Source: an uncultured Collinsella sp. (GTDB taxonomy: Bacteria > Actinomycetota > Coriobacteriia > Coriobacteriales > Coriobacteriaceae). From it: a DNA stretch of 64,000 nt. The DNA lies in assembly GCA_900542905.1 (NCBI GenBank), contig UQPF01000004.1:62001-126000 (forward strand), read 5' to 3'. A model generated the notes under the pieces. It was not told where the DNA came from and searched no databases. It was given only the letters and a program-made list of their open reading frames with translations. Position numbers and translations under genes: made by a program. Below, in pieces: positions 33,869 through 50,637 of this stretch; the first letter of the stretch is position 1; the number at the start of each line of letters is the position of its first letter.

Positions 33869-34246
33869 ATGGCTAAGCTTACCACCGATGAGATCATCGA
33901 TGCTCTTAAGGAAATGACCCTTCTCGAGGCTTCCGAGCTCGTCAAGGCTATCGAGGACACCTTCGGCGTTTCCGCCGCTGCTCCTGCCGCTGTTGTCGCC
34001 GCTCCTGCTGCTGGCGCTGCTGAGGCCGAGGAGAAGACCGAGTTTGACGTCGTGCTCGAGGGCTTCGGCGACAACAAGATCCAGGTCATCAAGGCCGTCC
34101 GCGAGCTCACCAACCTTGGCCTGAAGGAGGCCAAGGAGGTCGTCGAGGGCGCTCCCAAGGCTGTTCTCGAGGGTGCCAAGAAGGAGGACGCCGAGGCTGC
34201 CAAGGAGAAGCTCGAGGCTGCTGGCGCTGCTGTCACCCTCAAGTAA
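33869..34246 (+). CDS. rplL: Ribosomal protein bL12
   Basis: 125-aa stalk protein. The N-terminal dimer region ([30 protein letters not shown]) is followed by an Ala/Pro hinge and the conserved C-terminal factor-binding domain ([22 protein letters not shown], then [14 protein letters not shown]). I chose ATG at 33869 because GAAAGGA is 10 nt upstream. Confidence 0.98.
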   Translation: MAKLTTDEIIDALKEMTLLEASELVKAIEDTFGVSAAAPAAVVAAPAAGAAEAEEKTEFDVVLEGFGDNKIQVIKAVRELTNLGLKEAKEVVEGAPKAVLEGAKKEDAEAAKEKLEAAGAAVTLK

Positions 34247-34273
34247 TCAGGCTCTCTCGCCAGATTTCTTTGC

Positions 34274-34308
34274 AGACGGGGTTCGCATTGCGAGCCCCGT
34301 CTTTTTTT
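34274..34308 (+). terminator. rplL: rplL terminator
   Basis: AGACGGGGTTCGC pairs with GCGAGCCCCGTCT around ATT, followed by a T7 run. The rest of the 305-nt gap to galU holds a possible promoter, GTGACG at 34451 and GATACT at 34474, but no gene. Confidence 0.95.
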
Positions 34309-34551
34309 GTTTTGGCTCCTCATTCCCATTGTTCGGCACGCAGAACACTGCCGTCTTCGCCGTGCCAATCCCGTTACCGCTGGGGCGTAAAATTGCACCA
34401 TTCGAGCAATAATTTGCGTTGACCTGCTGAAGAATTACGTTTGCCTTACGGTGACGTATGTCTCCGGCGGTAAGATACTTCAGTATCGCAATTTGGTCTG
34501 CGGCCGCCGTGCCGCACGCATAGGGCGCATTCTGCGCCTGCGAAAGGATCC

Positions 34552-35469
34552 TTGAATAACATGAAGGCAATCATCCCCGCCGCCGGTCTTGGCACGCGTT
34601 TTCTGCCTGGCACCAAGTGCACGCCCAAAGAGATGCTGCCGGTTCTCGACAAGCCGGTCATCCAGTATGTCGTTGAGGAAGCGCTCGACCCCGAGGAGGT
34701 CGACGACGCCATTATCGTTACCTCGCCCGGTAAGCCTGAGCTGCTGAGCTACTTCCAGCCCGACCGTTCGCTCGAGAACCTGCTGCGCGAGCGCGGCAAG
34801 GACGCTTACGCCGACGCCGTCGCCCATGCGGGTGGTATGCCGGTCGACTTCCGTTATCAGTACGAGCCCAAGGGCCTCGGTCATGCCATTCGCTCTGCCG
34901 CCGACGCTGTGGCAGGGGAGAACTTCCTGGTTCTTCTGGGTGACTACGTTGTGCCCAACCGTGACATCTGCGACAAGATGCTCGCTGTCTCCAAGGAGCA
35001 CGGTGGCGCTTCGGTTATCGCCGTTGCCGCGTGCGCTCCCGAGGAAGTCAGCCGTTATGGCGTCATCGCCGGCGACCGCGTGGGTTCCCTCGAGGGCTTT
35101 GAGGATGCCGGCGACGACGAGCCCGGTGCCGTTTGGCGCATCGGCGGCCTGGTCGAGAAGCCTGCTCCCGAGGCGGCTCCGTCCAACCTGTACATCGTTG
35201 GCCGTTACCTGCTGAGCCCGCTGGTCATGGACCTGCTCGCCGATCAGCAGGCCGGTAAGGGCGGCGAGATCCAGCTTACCGACGCCATGGCCCGCTCGCT
35301 CGACCGCGAGGCCATGTACGCCGTCGTCATCGACCCGCTCTCGGGCTACGACACCGGCACCCCGTCTGGCTGGATGGCCACCAACGCCCTCATGGCCGCA
35401 AGCGATCCTCGCTTTGCCAGCGCCTTCTGGGACGCCATTGACGAGCGCGGCGGCTTGATGCGCAAATAA
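34552..35469 (+). CDS. galU: UTP-glucose-1-phosphate uridylyltransferase
   Basis: About 305-aa enzyme that makes UDP-glucose for envelope polysaccharides. It shows AIIPAAGLGTRFLPGTKCTPKEMLPV, YEPKGLGHAI, LLGDY and EIQLTDAM, the nucleotidyltransferase signature of GalU. The start is unsure: TTG at 34552 is 4 nt after GAAAGGA, and ATG at 34561 is 12 nt away. I list the TTG start. It is a single gene with its own terminator. Confidence 0.93.
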   Translation: MNNMKAIIPAAGLGTRFLPGTKCTPKEMLPVLDKPVIQYVVEEALDPEEVDDAIIVTSPGKPELLSYFQPDRSLENLLRERGKDAYADAVAHAGGMPVDFRYQYEPKGLGHAIRSAADAVAGENFLVLLGDYVVPNRDICDKMLAVSKEHGGASVIAVAACAPEEVSRYGVIAGDRVGSLEGFEDAGDDEPGAVWRIGGLVEKPAPEAAPSNLYIVGRYLLSPLVMDLLADQQAGKGGEIQLTDAMARSLDREAMYAVVIDPLSGYDTGTPSGWMATNALMAASDPRFASAFWDAIDERGGLMRK

Positions 35470-35489
35470 GCCTTCGGGCATCGACATTT

Positions 35490-35523
35490 ACGGGTGCGGA
35501 CTTCGGTCTGCACCCGTTTTTTA
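35490..35523 (+). terminator. galU: galU terminator
   Basis: ACGGGTGCGGAC pairs with GTCTGCACCCGT around TTCG, followed by TTTTTTA. Confidence 0.93.
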
Positions 35524-35655
35524 TAAGAGCTGCGATCGCCGGCTCTCTGTTCACAGAAAATATATGAACAGGTGTTCGATACATACCTATCTACCTGCAG
35601 TTTTTCTGTCGAAAAACTTTGCTACTCCAAAAACTCAATCGCGTCAAGGCTTTTC

Positions 35656-35683
35656 TTGCCCAACGGTCGCTACCTGATAGACT
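35656..35683 (+). promoter_or_regulatory. Possible rpoBC promoter
   Basis: TTGCCC at 35656-35661 and TAGACT at 35678-35683 are 16 nt apart, about 75 nt before rpoB. A short AGTTTTTC/GAAAAACT hairpin lies near 35600. Confidence 0.45.
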
Positions 35684-35756
35684 ATTAGGTTGCGATAACT
35701 GGCGAAGCTATGCCTCGCCAACCCACCGAGCATTTCCGTGAAGGAGGAAAAACCTG

Positions 35757-39248
<3,492 letters not shown>

Positions 39249-39254
39249 TTGACT

Positions 39255-43730
<4,476 letters not shown>

Positions 43731-43757
43731 TTTCCTAGTACGTTAACCGTCCTTCCA

Positions 43758-43793
43758 AAGACCCGTTTCCCAACAGGGAAGCGGGTCTTTTTG
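43758..43793 (+). terminator. rpoBC terminator
   Basis: AAGACCCG pairs with CGGGTCTT, with inner TTCCC/GGGAA pairing, followed by TTTTT. Confidence 0.93.
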
Positions 43794-43799
43794 TTAAAG

Positions 43800-43840
43800 A
43801 AAACCTGCCAAAAAGGGACAGGTATATTTTGGTAGGTTTT
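43800..43840. repeat. CCTGTCCC-family hairpin repeat, reverse orientation
   Basis: AAAACCTGCCAAAA pairs with TTTTGGTAGGTTTT. The loop has GGGACAGG, the complement of the core seen in the other copies. Confidence 0.7.
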
Positions 43841-43930
43841 TCCTGCTTGAATTTGAAACATTTCGCCCGACAAGAGCGTATCTAAGGTGAGGGCCTCACC
43901 AAGAATTATTAACGTCACCGGGAGGTGATT

Positions 43931-44449
43931 ATGGAAGAACAAGCATTTAGACAGGCGGTCGAGGATCACCGTGATGTCGTGTTTCGAATCGCATTGACGT
44001 ACCTGCGCGATCGTGCCGATGCCGACGATGTTGCCCAAGATGTCTTTCTTAAGTTGCTTAAAAGCGATGGGCACTTTGAAAGTTGGGAACATCTTCGCCG
44101 CTGGCTTGTCCGGGTCACGATCAATGAATGCAAATCGCTCTTTCGAAAGCCATGGAGGCGTGTGGAGGATATTGAGAATCTGGCCGATTCGCTTTCGGCG
44201 GCGCAGGATGAGACCAAGGCGGTCCTGTCAGACGTTATGCGACTTCCGGAGCGATTCCGCGTTCCCATCGTGCTCTATTACTACCTGGGCTTTTCGACCT
44301 CAGAGATTGCCGAGTTGATGCATGTACCAGCCGCGACCGTTCGAACGCGTTTAGCTCGCGGTCGATCGAAGCTCAAATTCATCTTAGAGGAGGGCGACCG
44401 TGAAATCCAATCAAATCAAGCAGGCCTTCGAGTCCATCCAAGCCGATAG
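43931..44449 (+). CDS. ECF-type RNA polymerase sigma factor
   Basis: 172-aa sigma-70 family protein with only regions 2 and 4. Region 2 shows VFRIALTYLRDRADADDVAQDVFLKLL; region 4 shows LPERFRVPIVLYYYLGFSTSEIAELMHVPAATVRTRLARGRSKLK. I chose ATG at 43931 because GGGAGGTG precedes it. It overlaps the next gene by 50 nt, which is characteristic of sigma/anti-sigma pairs. The stress or signal is unknown. Confidence 0.92.
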   Translation: MEEQAFRQAVEDHRDVVFRIALTYLRDRADADDVAQDVFLKLLKSDGHFESWEHLRRWLVRVTINECKSLFRKPWRRVEDIENLADSLSAAQDETKAVLSDVMRLPERFRVPIVLYYYLGFSTSEIAELMHVPAATVRTRLARGRSKLKFILEEGDREIQSNQAGLRVHPSR

Positions 44450-45476
44450 CGACCTTGCCGACCGTGTTATTGATGCTGCGGCTGGAGAGCCGCTTCGTCG
44501 AAAGGGTCACGCGAAGCCTCTGTATGTTGCCGTAATCGGATGTCTTGCCGGAGTGTTGGCGACCGGAGGGGTCGCCTACGCCGTTATCAATTCCAGCTAT
44601 TTTGCCTCAGCCTGGGGAAACCACGGCAACGGGGATTCCATTACCTGGACCAACGGCGGTTCATCGGGGACTAAATATACCTACACCAGAGAGTTTGGTG
44701 ACGGCATCGCGCCCCAAAGCCTGGAGGGCGCAGTTCAGGAGGTTAATCTGTCCGTCGAGGGTAACGGCTATACGCTTGATATCCATGAGATGGCTATTGA
44801 CCAAAACGGCTGCGGAGCCGTGACGTTTACGTTGTCCAATTCAAATGGCGTTAACTACTACAAGCCGGCAGCAGAGACAGGCGAACTTGTTCTCTATGGT
44901 GAAGAAGAACAAGGCATCGGCACGCCCAGCATGAACTTCGGCGAGGAATGGGCTGACACACGCTGCACAATTGATAAGGACACATCAAGCGACACGGTCA
45001 TTAATGGCACGATGTACTTTGCCTCGTGGGATCGCGAGCGAGATTTGGGACATGCGGTCACCTGGAATATCTGCTGGACTGAGGGCGAAGGCGAGGACGC
45101 GAAGCTGTTCGAAGCATCGACGCCCGAGTTTAGCGTTGGAGCGTACGTCGATACAAAGGAACTCCGCTCCGATGACTCGCCTCTCGAGATCAGCCCGTTT
45201 TCCATCCAGACGCACATCGATGATCTGGGCTATGAAGCAGTTGATCATAAACTGACCGTCAGCTACAAGGATGGATCGGAGCAGATTATCGAAGATGACG
45301 ACGCAGGGGCGTACAATTTCTATGTTTCGATGGCACGCAATAGCGGAGAGAACATTTGGGTGCCAACGAAGTTGATTGATGTCGACCAAGTGGTTTCAGT
45401 AACGCTCGAAGGCACACGCTGCACTTCAACAGGGGGCGCCGAAACGTCGGAACCCTTTACCATCGTCTATTCGTAA
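44400..45476 (+). CDS. Membrane-anchored DUF4179-like protein, candidate anti-sigma factor
   Basis: 358-aa protein with a 40-residue cytoplasmic N-terminus, one membrane segment (about 43-63: VAVIGCLAGVLATGGVAYAVI) and a large extracellular domain. The layout and overlap with the sigma gene match DUF4179-type anti-sigma factors. There is no zinc-binding HxxxCxxC motif. GTG at 44400 (VKSNQIKQ) follows GAGGGCGACC. Cys residues are few in the outer part. The regulated genes are not known; the pair may regulate itself. Confidence 0.72.
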   Translation: MKSNQIKQAFESIQADSDLADRVIDAAAGEPLRRKGHAKPLYVAVIGCLAGVLATGGVAYAVINSSYFASAWGNHGNGDSITWTNGGSSGTKYTYTREFGDGIAPQSLEGAVQEVNLSVEGNGYTLDIHEMAIDQNGCGAVTFTLSNSNGVNYYKPAAETGELVLYGEEEQGIGTPSMNFGEEWADTRCTIDKDTSSDTVINGTMYFASWDRERDLGHAVTWNICWTEGEGEDAKLFEASTPEFSVGAYVDTKELRSDDSPLEISPFSIQTHIDDLGYEAVDHKLTVSYKDGSEQIIEDDDAGAYNFYVSMARNSGENIWVPTKLIDVDQVVSVTLEGTRCTSTGGAETSEPFTIVYS

Positions 45477-45483
45477 GATTTGG

Positions 45484-45516
45484 GGCCGCTTCCTACTAGG
45501 GGAAGCGGCCTTCTTT
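45484..45516 (+). terminator. Terminator after the sigma/anti-sigma operon
   Basis: GGCCGCTTCC pairs with GGAAGCGGCC, followed by TTCTTT. Confidence 0.85.
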
Positions 45517-45561
45517 GCGGTAAATGGGCGGTTAGACCGCACGATATTCGCCTGCATTTCT

Positions 45562-45682
45562 GAAGTATGCGGCAAAATCTTGATGGGTCGACCACACCGT
45601 ATATGCTCAAGCGTTCTACCTGCGGGTTTGTTATCGCAAAATCCCTGTGTGCTCGGTAAGTTCATAATTTGCCGCATACTTC
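45562..45682. repeat. Widely spaced 15-nt inverted repeat
   Basis: GAAGTATGCGGCAAA (45562-45576) and TTTGCCGCATACTTC (45668-45682) pair perfectly across 91 nt. The intervening sequence encodes nothing recognisable. It may be a small non-autonomous element. Confidence 0.5.
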
Positions 45683-45746
45683 CGAAAACACCGTCAATCT
45701 ACAGTGTTAGTGAGGTCGGATCACCGCTGGAGCGCGACGTTTCCCC

Positions 45747-45786
45747 AGATAAAACCGACCAAAATAAACCTGTCCCTTTTTGGTAG
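45747..45786. repeat. CCTGTCCC-family hairpin repeat
   Basis: It begins AGATAAAACC and carries AAAATAAACC and TGTCCCTTTT, nearly identical to 17177-17216. Here the right arm has diverged to TAGGGAA. Confidence 0.68.
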
Positions 45787-45810
45787 GGAACGTTGCCCCG
45801 ACGAGCACGT

Positions 45811-45951
45811 CGGATTCCCGGTCCGGGCGGCCCGCTGTTTAAGTTTGTCGCGAGTTCCGCACGCAAAGGAAAGCACTTAATGTGCTTTCCGTCTTGCGCA
45901 GGACTGTAGAGCAGCAAACTTAAACAGCGGGCCGCCCGGACCGGGAATCCG
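45811..45951 (+). other. Long nested hairpin element, copy A
   Basis: Arms 45811-45847 and 45915-45951 form a perfect 37-bp stem. The 67-nt centre is identical to that of copy B: TTCCGCACG, then a 9-bp stem with TTAAT loop (45868-45890), then CAGGACT. It lies between the sigma/anti-sigma operon and the rpsL promoter. It is too long and perfect to be an ordinary terminator. Confidence 0.85.
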
Positions 45952-46034
45952 CCCCCGCGCACAGAAGGGGATTCCTTTTGTGTAGGCTTTGCGGAAATGT
46001 GCCAATTTTGGGATACGCCCGGCGGCGTGGTCTG

Positions 46035-46063
46035 TTGACGACACAGCTAACGGCACGTATCCT
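46035..46063 (+). promoter_or_regulatory. rpsL operon promoter
   Basis: TTGACG at 46035-46040 and TATCCT at 46058-46063 are 17 nt apart, about 95 nt before rpsL and about 85 nt after hairpin element A. Confidence 0.65.
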
Positions 46064-46156
46064 ATCGAACTGCGTGTTTCGTAGGGGGATGCTGACCCCT
46101 CGATTCAAGCCGTTGCACTTTACAGAAAGCTGGAATCATTCGAGAAGGAGTACGCT

Positions 46157-46534
46157 TTGCCTACTATTAACCAGCTGGTTCGCCAGGGCCGTCGTTCCGT
46201 GCCCAAGAAGTCCAAGAACGCTGCTCTGCAGCACAACTCCCAGAAGCGCGGCGTGTGCACCCGCGTCTTCACCACGAGCCCCAAGAAGCCGAACTCGGCT
46301 CTTCGTAAGGTTGCCCGTGTTCGCCTTGTCAACGGCATCGAAGTTACTGCTTACATCCCGGGTGAGGGCCACAACCTGCAGGAGCACTCCATCGTGCTCG
46401 TCCGCGGCGGTCGTGTCCGTGACCTCCCTGGTGTCCGTTATCACGTCATCCGTGGCGCCTACGACGCTGCTCCGGTCCAGAACCGTATGCAGGCCCGTTC
46501 CAAGTACGGTGCTAAGCGCCCCAAGGCTAAATAA
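46157..46534 (+). CDS. rpsL: Ribosomal protein uS12
   Basis: 125-aa small-subunit protein at the decoding centre. It shows [23 protein letters not shown] with wild-type Lys43, and [22 protein letters not shown] with Arg at position 88 where most bacteria have Lys. Lys88 to Arg is a known streptomycin-resistance change in other species. The start is TTG at 46157 with GAAGGAG upstream. It begins the rpsL-rpsG-fusA-rpsJ operon. Confidence 0.98.
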   Translation: MPTINQLVRQGRRSVPKKSKNAALQHNSQKRGVCTRVFTTSPKKPNSALRKVARVRLVNGIEVTAYIPGEGHNLQEHSIVLVRGGRVRDLPGVRYHVIRGAYDAAPVQNRMQARSKYGAKRPKAK

Positions 46535-46607
46535 GCCAGATAACGTTTTGATACTTTCGCCGTGTGCCGCCTAAGCGCCGCACGGTAGACACTTAAGGAG
46601 ATTTCAC

Positions 46608-47081
46608 ATGCCGCGTCGTGCAGCAGCTAATCGTCGTGAGGTTCAGCCTGACGCCGTTTACAACAACCGCCTGGTGACTCAGCTCATCAACAAGGTCCTT
46701 CTTGACGGCAAGAAGGCCACCGCTGAGCGCATCGTTTACACCGCTTTCGAGATCGTTGCCGAGAAGTCCGAGGGTGGCGACGCTCTCGCTACCTTCAAGA
46801 AGGCTATGGACAACGTCAAGCCCACGCTCGAGGTTAAGCCCAAGCGTGTCGGTGGCGCTACCTATCAGGTCCCGATGGAGGTTAACTCCCGTCGTTCCAC
46901 CGCTCTGGGTATCCGCTGGATCGTCAACTTCTCCCGCGCTCGCAAGGAGAAGACCATGGCCGAGCGTCTCGCCAACGAGATCCTCGACGCTTCCAACGGC
47001 CTGGGCGCTTCCGTCAAGAAGCGTGAGGACGTCTTCAAGATGGCCGAGGCCAACCGCGCGTTCTCTCACTATCGTTGGTAA
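46608..47081 (+). CDS. rpsG: Ribosomal protein uS7
   Basis: 157-aa small-subunit protein. It shows [20 protein letters not shown] at the start, then [19 protein letters not shown] and [11 protein letters not shown], ending in the decoding-centre tail FSHYRW. It has an AAGGAG site and lies 73 nt after rpsL. Confidence 0.98.
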   Translation: MPRRAAANRREVQPDAVYNNRLVTQLINKVLLDGKKATAERIVYTAFEIVAEKSEGGDALATFKKAMDNVKPTLEVKPKRVGGATYQVPMEVNSRRSTALGIRWIVNFSRARKEKTMAERLANEILDASNGLGASVKKREDVFKMAEANRAFSHYRW

Positions 47082-47100
47082 GTTAAGGTAAGGAACTAAC

Positions 47101-49200
47101 ATGGCTAAGCCTAAGTACAAGCTTTCCGATACCCGTAACATCGGCATCATGGCTCACATCGATGCCGGTAAGACCACCACGACCGAGCGTATTCTTTACT
47201 ACACCGGTAAGACCCACAAGATCGGTGAGGTCCATGAGGGCGCTGCCACCATGGACTGGATGGTTCAGGAGCAGGAGCGCGGCGTAACCATTACCTCCGC
47301 TGCTACCACGTGCTTCTGGAACAAGGACGGTAAGGACTACCGCATCCAGATCATCGACACCCCGGGCCACGTTGACTTCACCGCCGAGGTCGAGCGCTGC
47401 CTGCGCGTCCTCGATGGCGCTGTCGCCGTCTTCGACGCCGTTGCCGGCGTTCAGCCCCAGTCTGAGACCGTTTGGCGTCAGGCTTCTACCTTCAACGTCC
47501 CCCGCATCGCCTTCATTAACAAGTATGACCGCGTGGGTGCTGACTTCTTCAACGCTATCGAGACCATGAAGGATCGTCTCGACGCTAACGCCGTGGCCGC
47601 TCAGGTCCCGATGGGCGCCGAGGACAACTTCTGGGGCGTCATCGACCTGGTCACCATGACTGCATGGGACTTCAAGGCCGACGACAAGGGCATGACCTAC
47701 CCCGAGCCGATGGACGAGATCCCGGCTGAGTTCGCTGACATCGCTGCCACCAAGCGCGAGGAGCTCCTCGACGCTGCTGCCAGCTTTGACGATGAGCTCA
47801 TGGAGAAGATCCTCATGGAGGAGGACTTCACCGTCGAGGAGCTCAAGGCTGCTCTGCGCAAGGGCGTTCTGGCCAACGAGCTCAACCTCGTCTTCGTGGG
47901 CTCCGCCTACAAGAACAAGGGCGTCCAGGAGCTGCTCGACGCTGTCGTCGACTACCTGCCCAGCCCGCTTGACGTCGAGGCCGTCACCGGTACCGATCCG
48001 GACACCGGCGAGGAGATCGAGCGTCATCCTTCCTTCGACGAGCCCTTCTCCGGCCTGGTCTTCAAGATCATGACCGACCCGTTCGTCGGTAAGCTCACCT
48101 ACGTCCGCGTTTACTCCGGCCGTGCCGAGTCCGGCTCCTACGTGATCAACGCTTCCAACGGTCAGCGCGAGCGCCTCGGCCGCATCCTCGAGATGAACGC
48201 CGCCGAGCGTATCGACCGTGACGACGCTGCCGCCGGCGACATCGTCGCTTGCGTCGGCTTCAAGAACTCCACCACCGGTGACACCCTGTGCGCCGAGGGC
48301 AACGAGATCGTCCTCGAGAAGATCGAGTTCGCCAAGCCCGTTATCGACGTTGCCATCGAGCCCAAGACCAAGGCCGAGCAGGACAAGATGTCCCTGGCTC
48401 TGACCAAGCTCGCCGAGGAGGACCCGACCTTCCAGGTGTCCACCAACCACGAGACCGGCCAGACCATCATCGCCGGCATGGGCGAGCTGCACCTCGAGAT
48501 CATCGTCGACCGTCTGCTCCGCGAGTTCAAGGTTGACGCTAACGTTGGTAAGCCCCAGGTTGCCTACCGCGAGACCGCTGGTCACGACGTCGAGAAGGCT
48601 GAGGGCAAGTTCGTCCGTCAGTCCGGCGGCCGCGGTCAGTACGGCCACGCCGTCATCAAGCTCGAGAAGATGGAGGAGGGCTTCGGCTACGAGTTCGTCA
48701 ACGCTATCGTCGGCGGCGTCGTGCCCAAGGAGTACATCCCGTCCATCGACAAGGGCATCCAGGAGGCCCTGAACACCGGTGTTATCGCCGGCTTCCCGGT
48801 CCTCGACGTTAAGGTCACCCTGTTCGACGGTTCTTACCACGAGGTCGACTCCTCCGAGGCCGCCTTCAAGATCGCCGGTTCTATGGCTATCAAGGACGCC
48901 CTCAAGAAGTCCGATCCGCAGCTGCTCGAGCCGATCATGGCTGTCGAGGTCGAGACCCCCGAGCAGTACATGGGCGACGTTATGGGCAACCTCTCCGGTC
49001 GCCGCGGCAAGATCGAGGGCATGGAGGATCGCAAGAACAGCAAGCTCATCCGTGCCAAGGTGCCGCTGGGCGAGATGTTCGGTTACGCTACCGACCTTCG
49101 CTCCCAGACCCAGGGCCGTGCATCCTACACGATGCAGTTCGACTCTTATGAGCCCGCGCCCAAGTCCATCGTGGACGAGGTCATGAGCAAGAACGCCTAA
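47101..49200 (+). CDS. fusA: Translation elongation factor G
   Basis: 699-aa translocase GTPase. It shows [19 protein letters not shown] (G1), [20 protein letters not shown] (G3), [10 protein letters not shown] (G4) and the conserved domain [15 protein letters not shown]. It follows rpsG by 19 nt. The usual following tuf gene is missing here; rpsJ takes its place. Confidence 0.99.
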   Translation: MAKPKYKLSDTRNIGIMAHIDAGKTTTTERILYYTGKTHKIGEVHEGAATMDWMVQEQERGVTITSAATTCFWNKDGKDYRIQIIDTPGHVDFTAEVERCLRVLDGAVAVFDAVAGVQPQSETVWRQASTFNVPRIAFINKYDRVGADFFNAIETMKDRLDANAVAAQVPMGAEDNFWGVIDLVTMTAWDFKADDKGMTYPEPMDEIPAEFADIAATKREELLDAAASFDDELMEKILMEEDFTVEELKAALRKGVLANELNLVFVGSAYKNKGVQELLDAVVDYLPSPLDVEAVTGTDPDTGEEIERHPSFDEPFSGLVFKIMTDPFVGKLTYVRVYSGRAESGSYVINASNGQRERLGRILEMNAAERIDRDDAAAGDIVACVGFKNSTTGDTLCAEGNEIVLEKIEFAKPVIDVAIEPKTKAEQDKMSLALTKLAEEDPTFQVSTNHETGQTIIAGMGELHLEIIVDRLLREFKVDANVGKPQVAYRETAGHDVEKAEGKFVRQSGGRGQYGHAVIKLEKMEEGFGYEFVNAIVGGVVPKEYIPSIDKGIQEALNTGVIAGFPVLDVKVTLFDGSYHEVDSSEAAFKIAGSMAIKDALKKSDPQLLEPIMAVEVETPEQYMGDVMGNLSGRRGKIEGMEDRKNSKLIRAKVPLGEMFGYATDLRSQTQGRASYTMQFDSYEPAPKSIVDEVMSKNA

Positions 49201-49260
49201 GTTCGAGCTCCCTGTTACGTAATCCGCGAGAACATCTCTCGCACTCTTTGGAGGTTTAAG

Positions 49261-49569
49261 TTGGCTACCCAGAAGATCCGCATTCGCCTCAAGGGCTATG
49301 ATCACGAGGTCGTCGATCAGTCCGCGAAGCTCATCGTCGAGACCGCTCAGAAGACCGGCGCTCGCGTTTCCGGTCCTGTCCCCCTGCCCACCGAGCGCAA
49401 CCTGTACACGGTTATCCGCTCGCCGCACGTGAACAAGGACTCCCGTGAGCAGTTCGAGATGCGCACCCACAAGCGCCTCATCGACATCCTCGACCCCACC
49501 TCGGGCACCGTTGATTCGCTCATGCGTCTCGACCTCCCCGCTGGCGTCGACATCGACATCAAGCTCTAA
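49261..49569 (+). CDS. rpsJ: Ribosomal protein uS10
   Basis: 102-aa small-subunit protein that also works as NusE in antitermination. It shows [18 protein letters not shown] and [31 protein letters not shown]. The start is TTG at 49261 with GGAGG upstream. It is the last gene of this operon and is separated from the rplC cluster at 63486, whereas it usually leads that cluster. Confidence 0.98.
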   Translation: MATQKIRIRLKGYDHEVVDQSAKLIVETAQKTGARVSGPVPLPTERNLYTVIRSPHVNKDSREQFEMRTHKRLIDILDPTSGTVDSLMRLDLPAGVDIDIKL

Positions 49570-49590
49570 GCGATATCGCTCATAGCTTAC

Positions 49591-49628
49591 AGAGCCCCGC
49601 TGCCATCTTGGTAGCGGGGCTCTTTTGT
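49591..49628 (+). terminator. rpsJ: rpsJ terminator
   Basis: AGAGCCCCGCT pairs with AGCGGGGCTCT, followed by TTTTGTTT. Confidence 0.95.
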
Positions 49629-49684
49629 TTTGAATGATGGTTTGGACTGCCGGGCATTGCTGCCGAGTAGGTGGCTGCAGCGCC

Positions 49685-50461
49685 CTATTTGCTCAAAGGG
49701 CGCAGCGATGCCTCCTCAAAATGGAAGGATCGTAAGTCGCCTTCCGTCTCGATGCACGCTCGACCAAAGTCATCGACGGTTTTAAAGATGCCTCGCGCCA
49801 GCTCGTCCCCAGCGGGGGAGCGGGCGATAACGTGCTCCCCAATCCAATTGAGGTGAGCGATATATTCGCTGTGGACGGGCGCGAGCGGTCCGGCGTCTTC
49901 TTCCATGGCGTTGAGACGTTCTGCCCATGTTTCTACAGCGTTCATGACCGCGTGATAGACCTCATCGAGGAGCGCATCGACGGTGGGAACCTTCTCGTTG
50001 AGGTCTGAGAGGCCAATTGCCGCCAGGCCGCCATCGGGCACCTCCTGGGGCGTGTAGTTTACGTTGACGCCAATGCCGCAGACGGCGAAGGGCCTGCCCT
50101 CGTTGTCACGAGCCGCCTCGACTAAGATGCCGCCAAGCTTATGTCCTCGTGCGACGAGGTCGTTGGGCCATTTGAGGTCGATCTCGTTAGCAAGACCCTG
50201 CTTTTCGAGCGCCTCGAGCACCGCTAGGCCGCTGACGGCGGCAAGACCAGAGTACTTTGCAGGATTAACGCATGGACGCAGGACAATCGAAAGCAATAGG
50301 TTGCCGGCGGTTGAATCCCACTTGTGGCCGCGCCGGCCGCGTCCTGCTGTCTGAGCCCGGGCGGCAAGTCCTGTGCCGTGCGGCGCTCCCTGTTTTCCCG
50401 CTTCGAGCAGGTCATCGTTGGTCGATCCGGTTACGTCGACGATCGTTAATTTGGCATCCAT
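49685..50461 (-). CDS. birA: Biotin-[acetyl-CoA-carboxylase] ligase
   Basis: 258-aa enzyme that attaches biotin to AccB. It shows STNDDLLEAG, AQTAGRGRRGHKWDS (biotinyl-AMP loop, about 37-50) and KWPNDLVARGHKLGGILVE. It lacks the N-terminal DNA-binding domain of E. coli BirA, so it is probably only a ligase. I chose ATG at 50461 after TAAGGAGG. It is divergent from the fatty-acid cluster that encodes its substrate AccB. Confidence 0.93.
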   Translation of the reverse strand: MDAKLTIVDVTGSTNDDLLEAGKQGAPHGTGLAARAQTAGRGRRGHKWDSTAGNLLLSIVLRPCVNPAKYSGLAAVSGLAVLEALEKQGLANEIDLKWPNDLVARGHKLGGILVEAARDNEGRPFAVCGIGVNVNYTPQEVPDGGLAAIGLSDLNEKVPTVDALLDEVYHAVMNAVETWAERLNAMEEDAGPLAPVHSEYIAHLNWIGEHVIARSPAGDELARGIFKTVDDFGRACIETEGDLRSFHFEEASLRPLSK

Positions 50462-50559
50462 AATGGCTGCTACCTCCTTAATGAATAAGTGAATAACGCA
50501 ATGGTGTCGAGAGACAGACACAATGTGAAGCCTTTGTCGCATTTGGACAATTTAATGTT

Positions 50560-50621
50560 AACACGTCAACAACGACTGAAATGCGCTATCCTCTCTTGGT
50601 CGATGTAAACACGTCAACAAC
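50560..50621 (+). promoter_or_regulatory. Repeated operator-like motif before fabH
   Basis: AACACGTCAACAAC occurs at 50560-50573 and at 50608-50621, 48 nt apart, flanking a possible -10 box TATCCT at 50586-50591. It may be the binding site of a fatty-acid regulator. The region is shared with the divergent birA gene. Confidence 0.55.
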
Positions 50622-50637
50622 TCAAAGGAGGTTAGTG

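Noticed and set aside
45811..45951. Retron non-coding RNA or group II intron
   Set aside because: There is nested pairing but no reverse transcriptase gene beside any copy, and no intron domain V or retron priming motif was seen.
47083..49470. A 795-codon open frame antisense to fusA and rpsJ
   Set aside because: Same mirror effect of biased codon use; the sense strand encodes complete EF-G and S10.
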